From Deltaproteobacteria bacterium (GTDB lineage: Bacteria > Desulfobacterota > Deferrisomatia > Deferrisomatales > JACRMM01), in NCBI GenBank assembly GCA_016214985.1, contig JACRMM010000030.1, forward strand, positions 186,001-250,000: a stretch of DNA of 64,000 nt. Direction: 5' to 3'. Positions within the stretch are counted from its first letter, which is position 1; each line of letters begins with the position of its first letter. The position numbers and the translations under genes are program-made. Of this stretch, positions 7,913 to 16,119 are shown piece after piece. Under the pieces are notes generated by a model. That model was not told the DNA's origin. It made no database searches and worked only from the letters and a program-made list of their open reading frames with translations.

Positions 7913-9076
7913 ATGAACGTCTCCGGATCATCGGTCCAGGATCTGTCCGTGCTGGTGATCGACGACGACGCGTCGGTGCGCGAGGTGCTCGCCGAGTACC
8001 TGCGTGACCGGGGTTTCGAGTGCCGTTCGGAATCCTGCGGGGAGCTGGGGCTCGTGGCGCTCGGCCGGAGCCCTTGCGACATCGTGATCACCGATCTCCG
8101 CATGCCGGGGCTGAGCGGCCTCGACGTGGTTCGGATGGCCCGGGATCGGTGGCCCGACGTCGAGGTCATCGTCATCACGGGCTACGCCACCATCGAGGAC
8201 GGGGTCGAGGCGATGCGGCAGGGCGCCTACGACTTTCTCCTGAAACCCCTCAAGATCGACCAGTTGGACGCGATCCTCGCCCGCTGTGTCGAGTGGATCC
8301 GTCACAAGCGCTCTCACGCTGAGCTCCAGGAGGTGAACCGCCGGCTTCTCGAGCTCAGCCACATGAAGACGAAGTTCCTCGCGGTCACCGATCACGAGCT
8401 GCGCACGCCGGTGACCGCCCTCGACGGGATGCTCCAGTTCCTCCTGCGAAAGACCCGGGACCTGCCCGAGGATGTCCGGACGCGGCTGGAACAACTCTGC
8501 CTCGTGTCTCGGCGTCTGGTGGACCTGGTGCGGGGCATCCACGACCTTGCCCAGTGCCGCACGCACCAGTTCCCCGTCTTCCCGGACTGGACCGATGCGG
8601 ACGCCGTGGCCCGCAGCATCCTCCTGGACTTCGACATCGCGCGCTTCAACCGGGAGCTGCGTCTGACGCTTCGGCAGGAGGTGCCGAGGGACGTTCGCGT
8701 CCGCGCCGACCTGCACCGCCTGCGCCAGGCCGTCACCGAGCTCGTCCAGAACGCGGTGAAGGCGACCGACGACGGCGGTTGCGTGGACGTGCGGTTGACC
8801 CTGGGCGACACCCCCGCCGGCGGGAGGCTCCTGGTCGTCGTGACGGACACGGGCGTGGGAATCCCGACCACGGAGCAGGAGAAGATCTTCGAGGCGTTCT
8901 ACGAGGTGGCCGACGAGCGCCACCACCACACCTCGAAGCACGAGTTCGGGGGTGCGGGTCTCGGCATCGGGCTCTCCATCGCGCTCGAGATCGCGCGGGC
9001 CCACGGCGGGGGGATCGATGTGAAGAGCGAGCCGGGCCGGGGCTCGGAGTTCACCCTCTGGGTGCCCCTGGTCTGA
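7913..9076 (+). CDS. Receiver-first hybrid histidine kinase
   Basis: A cytoplasmic two-component protein of 387 residues with inverted hybrid layout. An N-terminal receiver (about residues 10-125; acidic pocket VIDDDASV, phospho-acceptor ITDLRMPG, Thr/Lys in VITGYAT and LLKP) is followed by a coiled linker, a HisKA segment with H-box VTDHELRTPV, and a HATPase (N-box ELVQNAVKA, G1 VTDTGVGIP, F-box IFEAFYEV, G2 GAGLGIGLS). No sensor or membrane segment is present, so the receiver presumably gates kinase output from an upstream kinase. The ATG at 7913 starts just before the receiver; the longer ORF in this frame overlaps nrdJ and is rejected. No partner regulator is adjacent. Confidence 0.88.
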   Translation: MNVSGSSVQDLSVLVIDDDASVREVLAEYLRDRGFECRSESCGELGLVALGRSPCDIVITDLRMPGLSGLDVVRMARDRWPDVEVIVITGYATIEDGVEAMRQGAYDFLLKPLKIDQLDAILARCVEWIRHKRSHAELQEVNRRLLELSHMKTKFLAVTDHELRTPVTALDGMLQFLLRKTRDLPEDVRTRLEQLCLVSRRLVDLVRGIHDLAQCRTHQFPVFPDWTDADAVARSILLDFDIARFNRELRLTLRQEVPRDVRVRADLHRLRQAVTELVQNAVKATDDGGCVDVRLTLGDTPAGGRLLVVVTDTGVGIPTTEQEKIFEAFYEVADERHHHTSKHEFGGAGLGIGLSIALEIARAHGGGIDVKSEPGRGSEFTLWVPLV

Positions 9077-9149
9077 GACGGCGCTTCCCCTGGGACGCGG
9101 TGCTGGTAGAGTGGGGGCGACTCTCCCTTCCCCGAACCGGAGCGCGCCC

Positions 9150-9467
9150 ATGATCCCCTTTTCGCACACCCTTCTCGCGTCCCTCGCCGTCGTCACCCTC
9201 CTGGGCGGCTGCTCTCGGGAGGAGCCCGCGCCGCCCGCCGCCGCGGCCGCCAACGCCCTCACCATGACCCAGGGCGAGGACCTTTCGAAGAAGGCCCTCG
9301 AGATCCTCAACGCCAAGTGCACGGTGTGTCACACCGCCGAGCGTTTTTCTTCGAAGGCGTTCACGCCGGAGGAGTGGAACGCGGTGGTCGACCGCATGGT
9401 GACCAAGGGTGCGAAGCTCTCCGGCAACGAGCTCGACGTTATTCGCCACTGGAGGAAGGAGCCTTAG
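9150..9467 (+). CDS. Small c-type cytochrome lipoprotein
   Basis: 105-residue exported protein. The N-terminus is a lipoprotein signal peptide ending in the lipobox LLGGC, so the mature protein is probably lipid-anchored in the periplasm. An Ala/Pro linker leads to a single haem-binding CTVCH and a typical small cytochrome c C-terminal helix (GNELDVIRHW). A Met ligand is plausible in VVDRMVTKGAKLSG. The ATG at 9150 is preferred to the upstream ORF start because the signal sequence begins there. It may shuttle electrons, but no oxidase or reductase is next to it. Confidence 0.82.
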   Translation: MIPFSHTLLASLAVVTLLGGCSREEPAPPAAAAANALTMTQGEDLSKKALEILNAKCTVCHTAERFSSKAFTPEEWNAVVDRMVTKGAKLSGNELDVIRHWRKEP

Positions 9468-9508
9468 GCCGCCGCGCCTCCGGCCCCGGACGCGTCGGGC
9501 ACCGGTCG

Positions 9509-9538
9509 TTGACAGGGGCATCGGCGGTGCAGTATGTT
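9509..9538 (+). promoter_or_regulatory. Sigma-70-like promoter upstream of OMP/PKD-RCC1 genes
   Basis: TTGACA (9509-9514), 18-bp spacer, TATGTT (9533-9538). It lies 41 bp after the cytochrome gene and would give a transcript with about 330 nt of untranslated leader before the OMP start at 9876. Confidence 0.5.
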
Positions 9539-9544
9539 CGGCGC

Positions 9545-9875
9545 CCGATCGGTGGGGACCGGGCTGTGAGGAGCGGTGATCGCAGGTCTGGATTCACGAC
9601 TGGAGCGAGGCGGAGGCCGCGCCGGGCCGGAAATGTCGGCTGGGTGCGGCTTCTTCGCGTTTCCGGTCCGGTGGAGGCGGGAAAGGGGCGGGGACGGATG
9701 CTCGTCCGGACGACCGGCCCCCCGCCGTTGCCGCCGCGTCCGTCCGCCCCTTGGCGGAGGGGAAGCGCCCCGATCGTCCCCCGGAGGGATCGGATCTCCG
9801 ATGGAGTCAGCTTCCGGCACGAGTCCTGGACGTCGGCGCCGGGGAACCTGGTTGCGGTGCAGGAGGAGAACGGGC
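9545..9875 (+). other. Long GC-rich leader without a recognisable gene
   Basis: Between the putative promoter and the OMP start lie about 330 bp. The OMP frame stays open back to 9576, but the upstream residues are Arg/Gly/Pro-rich and unlike a protein domain, and a clean signal peptide with ribosome binding site begins at 9876. I looked for GEMM (c-di-GMP), cobalamin and T-box signatures and saw none. Several GC-rich inverted segments could fold in the RNA. Confidence 0.35.
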
Positions 9876-10502
9876 ATGGAGAGGCTGGTCTCGATGGCTC
9901 GCCGGGCGGGCTCTTTCGGCAAGATCCTGGGTGCGCTCCTCGCGGCGTCGGCGTTCCTCGCTTCGGCCGCCCGCGCCGAGCTCTGGATGGGCAATATGAG
10001 CGTGCTCCTGGGCGAGAAGCGGATGGACAAGGATAGCTGGGAGCCCGCGGCCAATGGTCCCGAGGTCGGCGTGATCCTCGACTTTCGTCCGGAGTCGTCT
10101 CGGCTCAGCGCCGCGATCGACCTCCTTCAAGAGAAGACCGGGGGGGCGGAGAAGGGTTTCGACCTGGACGTGAAGACCCACGAGCTTCACCTGGGGGCGC
10201 GAAAGCTCTGGAACGACGGCGAGGACCTGGCGGTGTTCCGGCCCTACGTGGGAGCCGGCCTTTCCCTGGCCCGGGCGGAGGCGACGCTCCAACGCACGAG
10301 GCAGGGCAGCAGCATCGAAACGGGTTACGGCATCGGGGGATGGGTCGGGGCCGGGCTCTACTGCACGCCGATTCCGTGGCTGAACCTCGGGGTCGACGTG
10401 CGCTGGTCCATGGTTCCGGTGAAGCTCGCCGGAGAGCGTTTCGACGCCGGAGGACTCCACTACGGGGTCAGCGCGGGCTGGCGCTGGATGGGGCCGATTT
10501 GA
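9876..10502 (+). CDS. Predicted small outer-membrane beta-barrel protein
   Basis: 208-residue exported protein. The ATG at 9876 follows AGGAGGAGAA and starts a signal peptide (MERLVSMARRAGSFGKILGA, then a hydrophobic run ending AARAE). The mature part has alternating strands with aromatic girdles (VFRPYVGAGLSLARA, GIGGWVGAGLYC, WLNLGVDVRWSM) and ends GVSAGWRWMGPI, in the style of OmpW/OmpX-like barrels that end in a hydrophobic strand. It precedes the PKD-RCC1 lipoprotein by 68 bp in the same direction, so the two may form a cell-surface unit. I cannot assign a ligand. Confidence 0.65.
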   Translation: MERLVSMARRAGSFGKILGALLAASAFLASAARAELWMGNMSVLLGEKRMDKDSWEPAANGPEVGVILDFRPESSRLSAAIDLLQEKTGGAEKGFDLDVKTHELHLGARKLWNDGEDLAVFRPYVGAGLSLARAEATLQRTRQGSSIETGYGIGGWVGAGLYCTPIPWLNLGVDVRWSMVPVKLAGERFDAGGLHYGVSAGWRWMGPI

Positions 10503-10570
10503 GAATTCGGAGCAGGTGGCCGCGGCAAGGGGACCGAGCAACGCGGCCCCGAACCAGGCGAGGAGGGGAG

Positions 10571-13474
10571 ATGAAGGTCCGTATTTCCGCACTCGTTCTG
10601 ATTGCAGGGTTACTCTCGGTGTGGGGCTGCGGGAGCCAGGGGAACTGGGCGGAGATTGCGAATCTGCCGCCGACCGCTGACTTTTCGTTCAGCCCCGCAA
10701 CGGCGAATCCGGGGGAAGAGGTGCAGTTTCAGTCCCTGGCTGGAGACCCGGACGGATCCCTCGTCTCCGTGAGATGGTCGTTTGGCGACGGAGCGACCGC
10801 CGAGGGGGACGCGGTCGGTCACACGTACGCCGAGCCGGGTTCGTACTCGGTCACCCTGACCGTGGCCGACGGCCACGGAGCCAAGGGAACGGTGACGAAG
10901 TCCCTCACGGTGAACCATCCCCCGGTGGCCAGCTTTGGGGTGACGCCGGCCGCGGGAATCAAGGCGGGGCAAGCCGTGCAGTTCACATCGACGTCTACGG
11001 ACGCTGACGGCACGATCGTGGCGTCCCAATGGAACTTCGGAGACGCCTCGCCGGCGGCCGACGGAACGGAGGTCACCCATATCTTCGACGCTGCCGGCAC
11101 GTTCACCGTGACGCTCTCGGTCACCGACGACGCCCATGCGACCGCGTCGGCGAGCCAGACTCTCGTCGTGAGAGCGCCGCTCGTCGCGTCCTTCCGCGCC
11201 GTGCCGGACCTGGCCCTCGTGACGGGGCAGTCCGTCCAATTCACGTCGATGTCGACGTCTCCGGGAGGGACCTTCGTTTCTATGGCCTGGGATTTCGGCG
11301 ACGGCACGTCAGCGGCAGGTCCGACCGCGGCGCACGCCTTCGCTCGTAGCGCCGTGTACCCCGTCACGCTCACCGTGACGGATGACACCGGCGACACGGC
11401 GTCCTCGTCTCAGTCGGTCCTGGTGCAGGACCCGGTCAACCGGCGACGGGTCGCGGGCAGTGACCACTCCCTGGCCGTCCGGGACGACGGCACCGCGTGG
11501 TCCTGGGGAAGCTCGTCCGACGGTCAGCTGGGAAACGAGACGGACGGCCTCGTGGCGGCCCAGGTCCTGGGCCTGTCGCGGGTGGCCACCGTGGCCGCGG
11601 GGGGAGGCTTCAGTCTCGCCCTCACCGCTGACGGCCATGTCTGGGCGTGGGGAACGAACACAAGAGGGCAGCTGGGGGTCGGATCGAGCGAACCGTCCAA
11701 GAGCGCCCCGGTCGAGATCCCGGGCCTGGCCGACGCCGTCGCGCTTGCCGCGGGCGCTGGGCACGCTCTCGCGCTGGGAAGTGACAGGATGCTGAGGGCG
11801 TGGGGCGACAACTCTGCCGGACAGCTGGGGAGCGACGCGCCCGCGTCGAGTTCGTCGCCGCTACCGGTCGGCACGGCGGGCAACATCGTCACCCTCGCCG
11901 CGGGACGTCTGCACAGCGTCGCCGTCGATGCGGACGGCTTGCTCTACACGTGGGGAGCGAACGACAAGGGACAGCTCGGTGACGGAACGACGACGGCGCG
12001 CGCGGCGCCGCTCCCGGTCCAGGGCGTCGTCGGTGTCGTCGCTGTCGCCGCCGGCGATGCCCACACCCTGGCGCTCAAGAGGGACGGTACGGTGTGGGCC
12101 TGGGGGGATAACTCGACGGGAGCGCTGGGGGACGGCTCGACGGAAGACCGGGTTCTCCCCGTCCAGGTTTCAGACGTCGCCGGTGTTGTTGCTGTTGCGG
12201 CCAGCGGCCGGCAAAGCTATGCCCTGGCTGCCGACGGCACGGTCTGGCAGTGGGGCTCCCTCTGGGGAGACGGAGGCCTGCTTTCCGGACAGGTCGTTCC
12301 GGCCCGGGTTGCGGGGCTCAATGGGGTTACCGGGATTGCGGCTGGCTTGAACTACGCATTGGCCGTCACGGCGGACACGGCAGTGAGGGGTTGGGGGACC
12401 AATACGGACGCCCAGTTGGGCGACGGAAGCGCGCCGGAAGGCACAGGCTCGACCGCGGCGGTCGCGGAACGGACGAGGGATATCCTGGCTTCCGTGCTCA
12501 CCGGAGGTGCTCACTTCCTGGCCCTCCGCCAGGACGGACGGGTCCTGGCGTGGGGAGCCGGCGGGAGCGGGCAACTCGGAGACGGGGCCGCCCGGTCCCG
12601 AAGCGTGGCGATCACGGTGCAAGGCCTCACGAATGCGGCGGCGGTCGCCACGGGGGAGCAGCACAGTCTCTCCGCAACGGCCAGCGGCAAGGTCCTGGCG
12701 TGGGGGGATAACTCAGGCTGCCAGCTGGGCATCGGCGACCGCGACGGCGATGCGCACGGCACGCCGACGGAAGTGGCGGGGCCCGGCGACGTGGTCGCTG
12801 TGGGCGCCGGCGCCTGGAACAGCTTCGCGATCACCCGGAAGGGGGCATTGTGGGCCTGGGGAGACGACGAGTTCGGGAAGCTCGGTATCGGGGGGAGCGG
12901 CGAGAGCGGTACCTGCAGCCCTGTCCCCGTGAAGGTGGAAGGGCTGGAGGGGGTCGTCGCCGCCAGCGGCAGCCGGCAGCACACCCTGGCGCTGACCGCC
13001 GAGGGGTTGGTCTGGGCGTGGGGTGGCAACGCCGCGGGTGAGCTCGGCGACGGAACGACCACGCCGGCAAACAGACCTCTTCGCGTGCCCGGTCTGTCGG
13101 AGGTGGTGGCCATCGCGGCGGCAAACGGGTTTAGCGCCGCCCTGCAGCGAGACGGGACCCTCTGGGCGTGGGGTGATGGGGGTTTCGGCAGCGCCCCGAC
13201 GCAGCAGGCGGGTCTCCCGATGATCGCGGCGCTGTCGACGAGATACGCTGTCGACAGCGAGGGGAAAGCCTGGGACTGGTGGAGTCGAGAAGAGGTTTGG
13301 AGTGGGCTTCTCCCGCCCGTGACGGCTGCTTTCGGAGCCGGCGACGGGAGCTCCGGGACTCCGGCGTTTGCCGCCCTGGCGGCGGATGGGGCCGTTTGGT
13401 CTCTGTTCCCGAGCGGGAAGGCGGCGCCCCTGTTCGAGACCAAACCGTTCGTCCTGAAGGTGGTCGGGCCCTGA
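10571..13474 (+). CDS. Lipoprotein with three PKD domains and a long RCC1 repeat region
   Basis: 967-residue exported lipoprotein; the ATG at 10571 follows AGGAGGGG and the lipobox is SVWGC. Residues about 30-280 hold three PKD-type Ig folds, recognised by SVRWSFGDG, ASQWNFGDA and MAWDFGDGT followed by HxY/F and YxVTLTV strands. From about 290 to the end run roughly twelve RCC1-like repeats, each around W-x-WG-x-N-x-x-GQLGDG and ending in an AAG-x-x-HxLAL strand; this predicts one or two beta-propellers. PKD stalks usually position a binding head outside the cell, so the propeller probably binds a protein or glycan. The gene sits between a barrel gene and type II secretion accessory genes. 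Bacterial RCC1 function is unknown; a Ran-GEF role is not implied. Confidence 0.85.
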   Translation: MKVRISALVLIAGLLSVWGCGSQGNWAEIANLPPTADFSFSPATANPGEEVQFQSLAGDPDGSLVSVRWSFGDGATAEGDAVGHTYAEPGSYSVTLTVADGHGAKGTVTKSLTVNHPPVASFGVTPAAGIKAGQAVQFTSTSTDADGTIVASQWNFGDASPAADGTEVTHIFDAAGTFTVTLSVTDDAHATASASQTLVVRAPLVASFRAVPDLALVTGQSVQFTSMSTSPGGTFVSMAWDFGDGTSAAGPTAAHAFARSAVYPVTLTVTDDTGDTASSSQSVLVQDPVNRRRVAGSDHSLAVRDDGTAWSWGSSSDGQLGNETDGLVAAQVLGLSRVATVAAGGGFSLALTADGHVWAWGTNTRGQLGVGSSEPSKSAPVEIPGLADAVALAAGAGHALALGSDRMLRAWGDNSAGQLGSDAPASSSSPLPVGTAGNIVTLAAGRLHSVAVDADGLLYTWGANDKGQLGDGTTTARAAPLPVQGVVGVVAVAAGDAHTLALKRDGTVWAWGDNSTGALGDGSTEDRVLPVQVSDVAGVVAVAASGRQSYALAADGTVWQWGSLWGDGGLLSGQVVPARVAGLNGVTGIAAGLNYALAVTADTAVRGWGTNTDAQLGDGSAPEGTGSTAAVAERTRDILASVLTGGAHFLALRQDGRVLAWGAGGSGQLGDGAARSRSVAITVQGLTNAAAVATGEQHSLSATASGKVLAWGDNSGCQLGIGDRDGDAHGTPTEVAGPGDVVAVGAGAWNSFAITRKGALWAWGDDEFGKLGIGGSGESGTCSPVPVKVEGLEGVVAASGSRQHTLALTAEGLVWAWGGNAAGELGDGTTTPANRPLRVPGLSEVVAIAAANGFSAALQRDGTLWAWGDGGFGSAPTQQAGLPMIAALSTRYAVDSEGKAWDWWSREEVWSGLLPPVTAAFGAGDGSSGTPAFAALAADGAVWSLFPSGKAAPLFETKPFVLKVVGP

Positions 13475-13635
13475 GGCGGTAGAGCGCGACCTTACCAACG
13501 GCTCTCCCCTCGAGGGGCGCCCGCGCCGAAGGGAGGGGCGGCGCGGAGGCCTCTCGAGCCCGCGCCGCTTGACCCCCTCCCACCGGCCTGTTACAAGGGG
13601 TCGGACACCTCACGCGGCCGCCCCCCTCGGAGCCC

Positions 13636-15249
13636 ATGTACCTCGCCCACTTCCAGCTCGACCGAGAGCCCTTCTCCCTGACGCCCGATCCCCGGTTCCT
13701 GTTCCTGGGGGAGCGCCATCGGGAGGCCCTCGCCCACCTCCTGTACGGTCTGCAAACCAACGGCGGCTTCGTGCAGCTGACCGGGGAGGTCGGAACGGGG
13801 AAGACCACCCTGTGCCGCAGCGTCCTGGAGCAGGTGCCCGCCGGCGTGGACGTGGCGCTGGTCTTGAACCCGCGCTTAACGGCGCCTGAGCTCGTGGCGA
13901 CCGTCTGCGACGAGCTCCGCGTCGACTACCCGGCCGGCGCCGAGAGCCTCAAGGTGCTTGTGGACGCACTCAACCGCCACCTCCTGGCGAGCCACGCCCA
14001 CGGCCGGCGCACGGTGCTGATCGTCGACGAGGCCCAGCAGCTGAGCGCGGACGTTCTCGAGCAGGTCCGGCTCCTCACGAACCTCGAGACGTCTTCGGCG
14101 AAGCTCCTCCAGATCGTCCTGATCGGCCAGCCGGAGCTCCAGACGGTGATGGCGAGGCCCGAGCTTCGACAGCTCGCGCAGCGGATCACCGCCCGATACC
14201 ATCTGGGCCCGCTCACGAGCGACGGGGTGGTGGCCTACGTGCGACACCGCCTCGAGGTGGCCGGGCGCGTCTCGCCGCTCTTCACGACTGCGGCCCTGCG
14301 GCGGCTCCACCGCCTCTCGGGTGGCGTCCCCCGCCTGATCAACGTGATCTGCGAGCGGGCGCTCCTGGGCGCGTACGGCAAGGGGGCCGATCGGATCGGT
14401 GCGGTGCTGGTGGCGCGGGCCGCCGCGGAGGTTCGCGGCGAAGGACCTCGCGGCCGGCGCTGGGTGCCCGCCGTGGCGTCTGCGCTCCTTCTGACCTCGG
14501 TACTGGCTGCGGGGGGCTGGTGGGTCTCCGGCCGCGACGTGCGGCCGGCGTCGAAGCCCGCCGTCGAGGGTCTCGCCGAGGCGCGCGCGCCGGTCCCCGC
14601 TCCGCCGGCGGTTGCGATCGGCGGGCCGGCCTTCCTGCACGCTCTGCCCGACAGCGACACCGCCGGGTATCGCGACCTCTTCGCCCGGTGGGGGTTGCGC
14701 TACGATGACCTCGCGGGAGGAACTCCGTGCGAGCGGGCCGAGGCGGCGGGGCTGGGGTGTCTCGAGGGGGTGGGGAGCTGGAAGACGCTCGCTCACCTGG
14801 ATCTGCCGGCGGCCGTCGAGCTCTCGGTGGGCGGTGCCGTGCGGCGCGCCGTGGTGGCGGGGCTGGCTGGGAACCGGGCCACGCTCGTGCAGGGAGATCG
14901 GGCCGTCGTGCTGCCGCGAGGTGAGCTGGAAGCGTCGTGGACCGGGCGGTACACCGTGCTCTGGCGCCCCCCTCCCTTTGGAGAGAGGGTGCTGCAGCTC
15001 GGCAGCGGGGGCCCGCCGGTGGCGTGGCTCCGTGACCAACTCGGCCGCCTCGAGCCCGGGGTGCCGCCCATCCAGAGCCAGAGCCAGAGCGCGCGAGAGA
15101 CCTTCGACGCCGGGCTTCGCGACCGGGTGGAGGCGTTCCAGCGTCGCCACGGTGTCCGTCCGGACGGGAAGGTGGGGGTCCAGACCGTGATTCAACTGAG
15201 CCGCGCCGCGGGGGATCCGGAGATCCCCTCGCTCGGACGCGGTCCCTGA
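13636..15249 (+). CDS. gspA: GspA/ExeA-like AAA ATPase with peptidoglycan-binding domain
   Basis: Accessory protein of type II secretion: with GspB it helps the secretin cross and assemble in the peptidoglycan. The 537 residues start with the family signature MYLAHFQLDREPFSLTPDPR, then an AAA ATPase (Walker A GEVGTGKTT, Walker B VLIVDEAQQ, sensor-like IVLIGQPEL). A membrane segment sits near residues 275-297 (VPAVASALLLTSVLAAGGWW). The periplasmic C-terminus ends in a PG_binding_1 repeat (LRDRVEAFQRRHGVRPDGKV). It is followed 21 bp later by a gspB-like gene, the usual pairing. The core gsp genes are not in this window. Confidence 0.88.
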   Translation: MYLAHFQLDREPFSLTPDPRFLFLGERHREALAHLLYGLQTNGGFVQLTGEVGTGKTTLCRSVLEQVPAGVDVALVLNPRLTAPELVATVCDELRVDYPAGAESLKVLVDALNRHLLASHAHGRRTVLIVDEAQQLSADVLEQVRLLTNLETSSAKLLQIVLIGQPELQTVMARPELRQLAQRITARYHLGPLTSDGVVAYVRHRLEVAGRVSPLFTTAALRRLHRLSGGVPRLINVICERALLGAYGKGADRIGAVLVARAAAEVRGEGPRGRRWVPAVASALLLTSVLAAGGWWVSGRDVRPASKPAVEGLAEARAPVPAPPAVAIGGPAFLHALPDSDTAGYRDLFARWGLRYDDLAGGTPCERAEAAGLGCLEGVGSWKTLAHLDLPAAVELSVGGAVRRAVVAGLAGNRATLVQGDRAVVLPRGELEASWTGRYTVLWRPPPFGERVLQLGSGGPPVAWLRDQLGRLEPGVPPIQSQSQSARETFDAGLRDRVEAFQRRHGVRPDGKVGVQTVIQLSRAAGDPEIPSLGRGP

Positions 15250-15270
15250 GGAGAACGGGAGAGGGTCGGA

Positions 15271-16095
15271 ATGTCGCTGATTCTGGAGGCTCTCCGCCGC
15301 GCGGAGCGCGAGCGGCGCGCCGCCGGCGGCGCCGCCGGGCCGTCCCCGGTAGGTGATGGGATGCCGCCGTCCCGGCGGCGCCGCGGGGCGTTGGGTCTCT
15401 TGGTGGGGGCAGGCGGCGCGGCGGTGATCCTCGTGAGCCTCGGCGTCGCGATGAGGGTCGCCCGGCAGCCCCCCTCGATGGCCTCGGTCCCGCCGCCCGC
15501 CGAGGCTCCGGCGAGCCCGGCGCCCGCCGGACCGGCTCTGGCAACCGTCCCGGCTCCCGTTGCCGCTCCGGCTCCCCACCCCGTTTCCGGCCCCGCGTCC
15601 GCGACGCTTCCCGCCGCGATCCCGACGCGCTCGCTCCCTCCCGCCGCGACCCCGCCGCCGGCCAGGACGATCCCTTCCGCCGCGGCCGTGCCCACTCCCG
15701 CTCCGGCGACGTCCGAGCCCGCGTCCGTTGCGGCGCCTCCGCCGGCGCCGAAGGCCGCTGCACCCCTTGCGGCTCCGGTCCCCGCTTCGGTGAGCGACGC
15801 ACCTGCGGCCGCCGCCCCCCAGCCGGCGCGACCGAAGGAGGCGACCCTCGTGCCGGCGGCCGTTCCTCCCCTGCTTCGCGACCTGCCCGACGACGTGAGG
15901 GAGCGAATCGGTCGGCTGGAGATCAGCGCCCACGTCTACGCTCCCAACCCGGCCGAGCGGTTCGTGTTTCTCAACGGGAAGGTGTGCCGGGTCGGAGATC
16001 GGATCGGCAACGAGGCCGTCCTGGTGCGGATCACCCCGGAGGGCATCGTGATCGACTACGGGGCGGGGCAGGCCCGACTCGATGCGGGCCGGTAG
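15271..16095 (+). CDS. gspB: GspB-like type II secretion accessory protein
   Basis: 274-residue bitopic membrane protein. MSLILEALRRAERER is the classic GspB N-terminus; a membrane span lies at about residues 35-56; then a long Pro/Ala-rich periplasmic spacer (about 60-190) and a C-terminal GspB domain (ISAHVYAPNPAERFVFLNGK, then VRITPEGIVIDY). The spacer probably reaches through the cell wall toward the secretin. It pairs with the GspA-like ATPase just upstream, with a short gap and co-orientation that imply one transcript. It converges with the HDAC-like gene, leaving only 24 bp and no obvious terminator. Confidence 0.85.
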   Translation: MSLILEALRRAERERRAAGGAAGPSPVGDGMPPSRRRRGALGLLVGAGGAAVILVSLGVAMRVARQPPSMASVPPPAEAPASPAPAGPALATVPAPVAAPAPHPVSGPASATLPAAIPTRSLPPAATPPPARTIPSAAAVPTPAPATSEPASVAAPPPAPKAAAPLAAPVPASVSDAPAAAAPQPARPKEATLVPAAVPPLLRDLPDDVRERIGRLEISAHVYAPNPAERFVFLNGKVCRVGDRIGNEAVLVRITPEGIVIDYGAGQARLDAGR

Positions 16096-16119
16096 GCGCG
16101 CCGAAAGACTCGGAGCCAC

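Noticed and set aside
9545-9875. Possible c-di-GMP (GEMM) or cobalamin riboswitch in the OMP leader.
   Set aside because: None of the conserved cores was found by eye; only generic GC-rich pairing is present.
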